Shown here piece by piece: positions 5,788 through 8,886 of a stretch of 8,886 nucleotides of DNA. The DNA is taken from the NCBI GenBank assembly GCA_016840695.1, contig JAEORV010000038.1:1-8886 (forward strand), read 5' to 3'. Made by a program: the position numbers and the translations under genes. The notes under the pieces are model-generated. The model made no database searches and had not been told where the DNA came from. It saw only the letters and a list, made by a program, of their open reading frames with translations. The stretch comes from Promethearchaeota archaeon (GTDB lineage Archaea; Asgardarchaeota; Lokiarchaeia; Sigyniarchaeales; SOKP01). Numbering within the stretch: position 1 is the first letter of the stretch; each line of letters starts with the position of its first letter.

Positions 5788-8243
5788 TGAGTTTTGAATT
5801 ATTAAATAAAGAAATTATTGAAGTCGGTTTATGCCAAGGATGTGGTAAATGTGCGGGCTCGTGTAAGCACATTGATATGGTTAACTTACGACCAGAGCTT
5901 AAAGACTATTGTATCTTAGAACGTCAAGGGGAAGATTGTGGGAGATGTTATGAAGGATGCCCTCAAGCAATTCAAAAGAAATTCGAAGAAAAACAACCAT
6001 TAGGGATTTATTCGCTTAGAAGCAAAGATCCTGAGATTCTTAAGAGAGCTACTAATGGAGGATTTATAACTACCATTTCTAAACGTTTATTAGAAGAAAA
6101 AGAAGTAGCTAATATCGTCATGGTTCAGAATGATGACGATAAACCAATAGCAAATGAGGTATCAAATCCAGAAGAAGTAGTTCAAAAAGCCGGAATAGTA
6201 TATGGTCGTTCTGGGGTATTAGAAAGGCTCAATAAACTTACAGGTGAAACTTTAGAACCGGTGGGAATTGTTGGAGTCGCATGTGAAATGCGAGGTGCCG
6301 CAGAAATGGAAGAAACAATGAAACGAGAGATTCTCAAATTAGGATTATTCTGCAACTCAAGCATAAGAACAGAATTAACCGATAGAGGTTTGGTTTGTTC
6401 ACCGTGTTGTAATGGATGTCCTTCCGGAGTAAATGCTCAAGGTTATGTTGCTCTTATTCGAAACGGGGAATATCAGGAAGCAGTAGATCTAATCAGAGAA
6501 AAGAATCCATTGCCTTCCATTTGCGGTAGGATATGTACTAACGAATGTGAACATAGCTGTACTTTTATCGGAACAGATCACCCTGTAGCAATTAGGGAAT
6601 TAAAGAAATTTGTTACAGAATGGGAGATAAAAGAAGGAGAAAAGAAAAAACCTGCAACAAAACCAAAAGGAAAAAAGATAGCGATTATCGGTTCAGGACC
6701 AGCTGGTCTTACAGCAGCCTATTATTTAGCTAAACAAGGATATGCGCCGACGATCTTTGAGAAAACGGATCAAACAGGAGGAATGCTCAGGTTTGGCGTA
6801 CCTCAATTTAGATTGCCAAACTACGTTCTTGACTACGATATTCAATCAATTAAAAATCAAGGAGTAGAAATTCTCCTCAACAAACCATTAGGCCCAGATA
6901 TGACTATAGAGGACCTAAAAAATGATGGTTTCGAGGCCGTTTTAATTGCTACGGGTCAATATAAACCTCGAACCTTGAAATTAGAAGGAGAAGATTTTCC
7001 TAATGTTCATGTTGCTATAAATTTTCTTATTGAAAGAAAATATCGATACTGTGAAAACGAAGAAGAATTCAAGGATAAAAAAGTAGGAATCATTGGCGGA
7101 GGTCCAGTGGCAGTCGATGTTGCGCAAACAGCATTGAGATTAGGGGCTAAAAAAATTCACCTTGTTGATATTGCAAGCGAAAAGGATCTCGAGTTAGTCT
7201 TGAGAGACATCCCTGAAAATGAGTTTGAGTTCATGGAATATCATTTTACTACCTCAACATCGAAGATAACCCAAGGAAAAGGAGATACATTAGTGCTAAA
7301 TGCATATTCAATTGAATTGGGCGAAATTGACGAAAATGGAAGGCGACCGTTAAATAAGGTTAAAGGCTCCGACTTTGAAATTCCTGTTGATGCCATAGTT
7401 ATTGCGGTTGGACAATCCGTTGATTTTGATCTCATTGATGCGGCAACAGATAATAAAATCGAAAAAGAACGGAATAAAATCACTGTAAATGAAACAACAT
7501 TTGAAACTAACATTCCAGGAGTGTTTGCTGGCGGTGATATCATTGCTAATACCAAAGCCGTTGCCATAGCTGCAATTGCTCACGGAAAAGAAGCAGCGAT
7601 TTCGATAGACCGCTATCTCAAAGGCGAAGCCCTCTCTAAAGGGCGTTATAGACAGAGTAGGATGTTCTTTACGGGACCGAAAAAACCGCCTAAAGATTAC
7701 TCGTTAAAAGCTTGCTTAGAAGAGGAAGAAGAAACTTGGAGTTTTGAAAATGAAATTGACGCGATGTTTAACGAGGATATGGCAATTAAAGAAGCTCGAC
7801 GTTGCTTGAGCTGTAATCAGTATTGTGCCCATTGTCAAGATTTTCCTGCAATATATTCTGATTTGACAGCGGGAGAAGTAGGTTCAGAACCAGGTTTTTC
7901 TACTGTTGTTGCATGGACAGAACGAGGTAAAGAAATAATTGAAAGTGCAATTCAAGAAGGATTATTTGAACAAGGTAAGGTCAATGAAGAAGAGCTCAAC
8001 AAGGCAATTAACTTAAAATCAAAGAGAGAGTTATTGGACTTTGAAAAACCTGCACGGCAAGCGATTCTTGATTATATCGAGAAGCAAGGCGTCTCTACCA
8101 TCTCTAACATGGCAAATAATCTTAAGATGGAACCAAAAAAGGTTAGATACGAAGCCCTAAGGCTTACTCAGCAACATAAACTCGAAATGAAAATAGAACC
8201 AAATAACGAAGAACCGTTATTTAGCATAATGTGTGAAGAATAA
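5784..8243 (+). CDS. FrhB-GltD mosaic: F420-type FrhB flavoprotein with inserted NAD(P)H oxidoreductase module
   Basis: An 819-residue iron-sulfur flavoprotein. Residues 1-195 resemble the N-terminal part of FrhB/FdhB (F420 hydrogenase/dehydrogenase beta): Cys17/20/23/27, Cys43/52/55/59, the A-T-N-G-G-F segment (89-94) and K-x-G-L-F-C ending at 190. Residues about 200-640 form a whole GltD/NfnB-like module: cluster cysteines 205/208/209/212 and 247/251/255/259, FAD motif GSGPAG (303-308), G-G-M-L-R-F-G-V-P (332-340), NAD(P) motif GGGPVAVDVA (438-447) and AGGD (582-585). Residues 671-750 return to the FrhB C-terminal pattern: Cys674/677/681/684, C-x-x-C-x-D-F, G-x-V-G-S and S-T-V-V-A-W-T-E-R-G. 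Residues 755-803 look like a winged helix. GltD-type modules oxidise or reduce NAD(P)H; FrhB uses F420. Which is used here is unknown. The start overlaps the previous stop (ATGA); a second ATG at 5787 suits AAGGAGGG (5773-5780) slightly better. Confidence 0.88.
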   Translation: MMSFELLNKEIIEVGLCQGCGKCAGSCKHIDMVNLRPELKDYCILERQGEDCGRCYEGCPQAIQKKFEEKQPLGIYSLRSKDPEILKRATNGGFITTISKRLLEEKEVANIVMVQNDDDKPIANEVSNPEEVVQKAGIVYGRSGVLERLNKLTGETLEPVGIVGVACEMRGAAEMEETMKREILKLGLFCNSSIRTELTDRGLVCSPCCNGCPSGVNAQGYVALIRNGEYQEAVDLIREKNPLPSICGRICTNECEHSCTFIGTDHPVAIRELKKFVTEWEIKEGEKKKPATKPKGKKIAIIGSGPAGLTAAYYLAKQGYAPTIFEKTDQTGGMLRFGVPQFRLPNYVLDYDIQSIKNQGVEILLNKPLGPDMTIEDLKNDGFEAVLIATGQYKPRTLKLEGEDFPNVHVAINFLIERKYRYCENEEEFKDKKVGIIGGGPVAVDVAQTALRLGAKKIHLVDIASEKDLELVLRDIPENEFEFMEYHFTTSTSKITQGKGDTLVLNAYSIELGEIDENGRRPLNKVKGSDFEIPVDAIVIAVGQSVDFDLIDAATDNKIEKERNKITVNETTFETNIPGVFAGGDIIANTKAVAIAAIAHGKEAAISIDRYLKGEALSKGRYRQSRMFFTGPKKPPKDYSLKACLEEEEETWSFENEIDAMFNEDMAIKEARRCLSCNQYCAHCQDFPAIYSDLTAGEVGSEPGFSTVVAWTERGKEIIESAIQEGLFEQGKVNEEELNKAINLKSKRELLDFEKPARQAILDYIEKQGVSTISNMANNLKMEPKKVRYEALRLTQQHKLEMKIEPNNEEPLFSIMCEE

Positions 8244-8244
8244 T

Positions 8245-8251
8245 AAGGAGG
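8245..8251 (+). promoter_or_regulatory. SD motif that sets the start of the tusA-like gene
   Basis: AAGGAGG ends eight nucleotides before ATG 8260. A longer reading frame opens at GTG 8233, but it would translate the SD itself into K-E-V and overlap the previous gene's last codons. The ATG at 8260 is therefore preferred. Confidence 0.8.
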
Positions 8252-8259
8252 TAAAAAAA

Positions 8260-8499
8260 ATGATGAAATACGACATGGAATTAAATGTGTGCGGGCTCGT
8301 GTGTCCCGTCCCTGCTTTAAAAACGAAGAAACAGCTAAGAACCATGAAACCTGGAACCGTTTTAAAAGTAATTACGGACTACAAGCCTGCCAGCGAATCT
8401 GTTCCAAGAGATTTAGCAAAAACCAAGCACAAACATCTTGGAACTGATTACATGGAAGACTACGAACAGTGGTATATATATTTTGAAACTGTGAAATAA
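8260..8499 (+). CDS. tusA: TusA/SirA family sulfur-carrier protein
   Basis: TusA-like proteins are small cytoplasmic sulfur carriers that hold a persulfide on one cysteine and exchange it with DsrE-type proteins, rhodaneses and Hdr-like sulfur enzymes. The 79-residue protein has the family signature C-P-V-P (Cys15) in the context G-L-V-C-P-V-P-A-L-K-T-K-K-x-L, then a G-T-V-L-K-V-I-T-D strand and an A-S-E-S-V-P-R-D-L-A helix start. A second cysteine, Cys11, sits four residues before the carrier cysteine (C-G-L-V-C), where the common family pattern has a non-cysteine residue. The gene lies 16 nt after the FrhB/GltD mosaic and is the last of the operon, before a double T tract. The start is ATG 8260 with AAGGAGG upstream. 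The family is clear; use of the symbol tusA does not imply a role in tRNA thiolation, and a partnership with the DsrE-like protein and Hdr is inferred from the operon. Confidence 0.88.
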   Translation: MMKYDMELNVCGLVCPVPALKTKKQLRTMKPGTVLKVITDYKPASESVPRDLAKTKHKHLGTDYMEDYEQWYIYFETVK

Positions 8500-8504
8500 T
8501 TCAA

Positions 8505-8529
8505 TTTTTTTTTTATTACTCTTTTTTTT
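8505..8529 (+). terminator. Double oligo-T terminator after tusA
   Basis: Ten T residues at 8505-8514 and eight at 8522-8529 begin five nucleotides after the tusA stop. Two clustered T tracts without a needed hairpin are typical of archaeal intrinsic terminators and mark the likely 3' end of the operon. Confidence 0.65.
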
Positions 8530-8534
8530 GGAAC

Positions 8535-8606
8535 AAAATTTAAAATTCCTTATGTTTTAATTACCCTAACAATTTTCTATACTAAATAAATATAAAGATT
8601 GAAGGA
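8535..8606 (+). promoter_or_regulatory. Likely promoter and SD region of the sulfatase gene
   Basis: Two TATA-like candidates lie between the operon terminator and the sulfatase ATG: TTTAAAA at 8539-8545, which would start transcription near 8570 and give a leader of about 45 nt, and AAATAAATATAAA at 8584-8596, which would give a nearly leaderless transcript. A weak SD, GAAGGA at 8601-8606, eight nucleotides before the ATG favours the first candidate. The sequence is AT-rich throughout, so neither is certain. Confidence 0.35.
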
Positions 8607-8614
8607 TCGTAATT

Positions 8615-8886
8615 ATGAGGATTGTATATATTGATATTGACACGCTAAGGGCAGATCACTTAGGATGTTATGGGTATCAACGAGAGACCTCTCCTAATAT
8701 CGATAACATTGCTAAGGAAGGTACGATTTTCACGGAATGTTATGTTTCTGACTCACCCTGCTTGCCATCTCGTGCTTCATTGTTTACAGGACGGTTTGGT
8801 ATTCATTCGGGAATAATTGGTCATGGTGGAACAGCTGCTGATTTATACCTAACGGGGAAAGATAGGGATTTTGTAGATTCCTATCT
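8615..8886 (+). CDS. Sulfatase (alkaline-phosphatase superfamily), 5' part only
   Basis: The first 90 codons of a sulfatase run off the window end. Sulfatases hydrolyse sulfate esters using a formylglycine made from a cysteine or serine in C/S-x-P-x-R. Here Cys49-Leu-Pro51-Ser-Arg53 followed by A-S-L-F-T-G-R fits the cysteine type, which an anaerobic radical-SAM maturase can modify. The N-terminal [12 protein letters not shown] segment (residues 9-20), with Asp7 and Asp9 just before it, fits the metal-binding start of the family. No signal peptide is visible, so a cytoplasmic enzyme is likely. It has its own spacing from the Hdr operon, with a terminator and probable promoter between, so it is probably a separate unit. 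The substrate cannot be judged, and phosphonate hydrolases or phosphoglycerol-transferase relatives of the superfamily remain possible. Confidence 0.85.
   Translation, partial: MRIVYIDIDTLRADHLGCYGYQRETSPNIDNIAKEGTIFTECYVSDSPCLPSRASLFTGRFGIHSGIIGHGGTAADLYLTGKDRDFVDSY

Noticed and set aside
5784..5790. TGA at 5785-5787 as a read-through or selenocysteine codon joining the small subunit to the FrhB/GltD protein
   Set aside because: The downstream gene is in a different reading frame and has its own ATG and SD; ATGA is an ordinary translational-coupling overlap.
7241..7583. Two overlapping minus-strand open frames inside the FrhB/GltD gene
   Set aside because: They lie opposite the conserved NAD(P)/FAD part of the GltD module and have no recognisable family pattern; they are antisense shadows.
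8233..8259. GTG 8233 as start of the tusA-like gene
   Set aside because: The nine extra residues would be translated from the end of the previous gene and the SD; ATG 8260 has AAGGAGG at good spacing and gives a normal TusA N-terminus.
1..8886. CRISPR array, insertion sequence, tRNA or rRNA
   Set aside because: No spaced direct repeats, transposase pattern, terminal inverted repeats or tRNA-like cloverleaf segments were seen; coding genes fill nearly the whole window.

Overview
The window is AT-rich and gene-dense, with every supported gene on the + strand. Archaeal traits are Shine-Dalgarno (SD) motifs of the GGAGG/GGTGG type, A/T-only boxes upstream of the two promoter-proximal genes, long T tracts as putative terminators, and Hdr/Mvh/Frh-family proteins. 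It is most likely a strictly anaerobic archaeon. An Asgard (Loki-like) lineage would fit the base composition and the sulfatase next door, but nothing here proves a lineage, and no methanogenesis gene is visible.

Layout. (1) Positions 1-74: promoter and leader. (2) 75-8499: one apparent operon of eight genes: a DsrE-family sulfur carrier, hdrC, hdrB, hdrA, mvhD, a [NiFe]-hydrogenase small-subunit-like protein (MvhG/FrhG type), an 819-residue FrhB/GltD mosaic flavoprotein, and a TusA-family sulfur carrier. Gaps are 0-30 nt or the genes overlap by 4-11 nt, except for an 11-T tract between genes 1 and 2. (3) 8500-8614: T tracts, then a likely new promoter. (4) 8615 to the window end: the start of a sulfatase gene.

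How the genes may work together. HdrABC with MvhD is the flavin-based electron-bifurcating heterodisulfide reductase core. It is normally fed by a hydrogenase, formate dehydrogenase or F420 module. Here the feeding module appears to be a small subunit with all its iron-sulfur cysteines but no catalytic large subunit, followed by an F420-type (FrhB) flavoprotein with a complete glutamate-synthase-small-subunit-like (GltD/NfnB) NAD(P)H module inserted in its middle. The inferred path is NAD(P)H and/or F420H2 -> FrhB/GltD mosaic -> small-subunit iron-sulfur relay -> MvhD -> HdrA (bifurcation, possibly to ferredoxin) -> HdrC -> HdrB. The flanking DsrE-like and TusA-like carriers suggest that the HdrB substrate is a protein-bound or low-molecular-weight sulfur species rather than, or as well as, a coenzyme heterodisulfide. 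That substrate assignment is inference.

The most notable observations are: the GltD module inside a split FrhB; a cysteine-free C-terminal extension on the small subunit that resembles the region around the N-terminal nickel motif of hydrogenase large subunits with that motif erased; and an Hdr operon of the Mvh type bracketed by sulfur-carrier genes typical of the sHdr sulfur-oxidation pathway.
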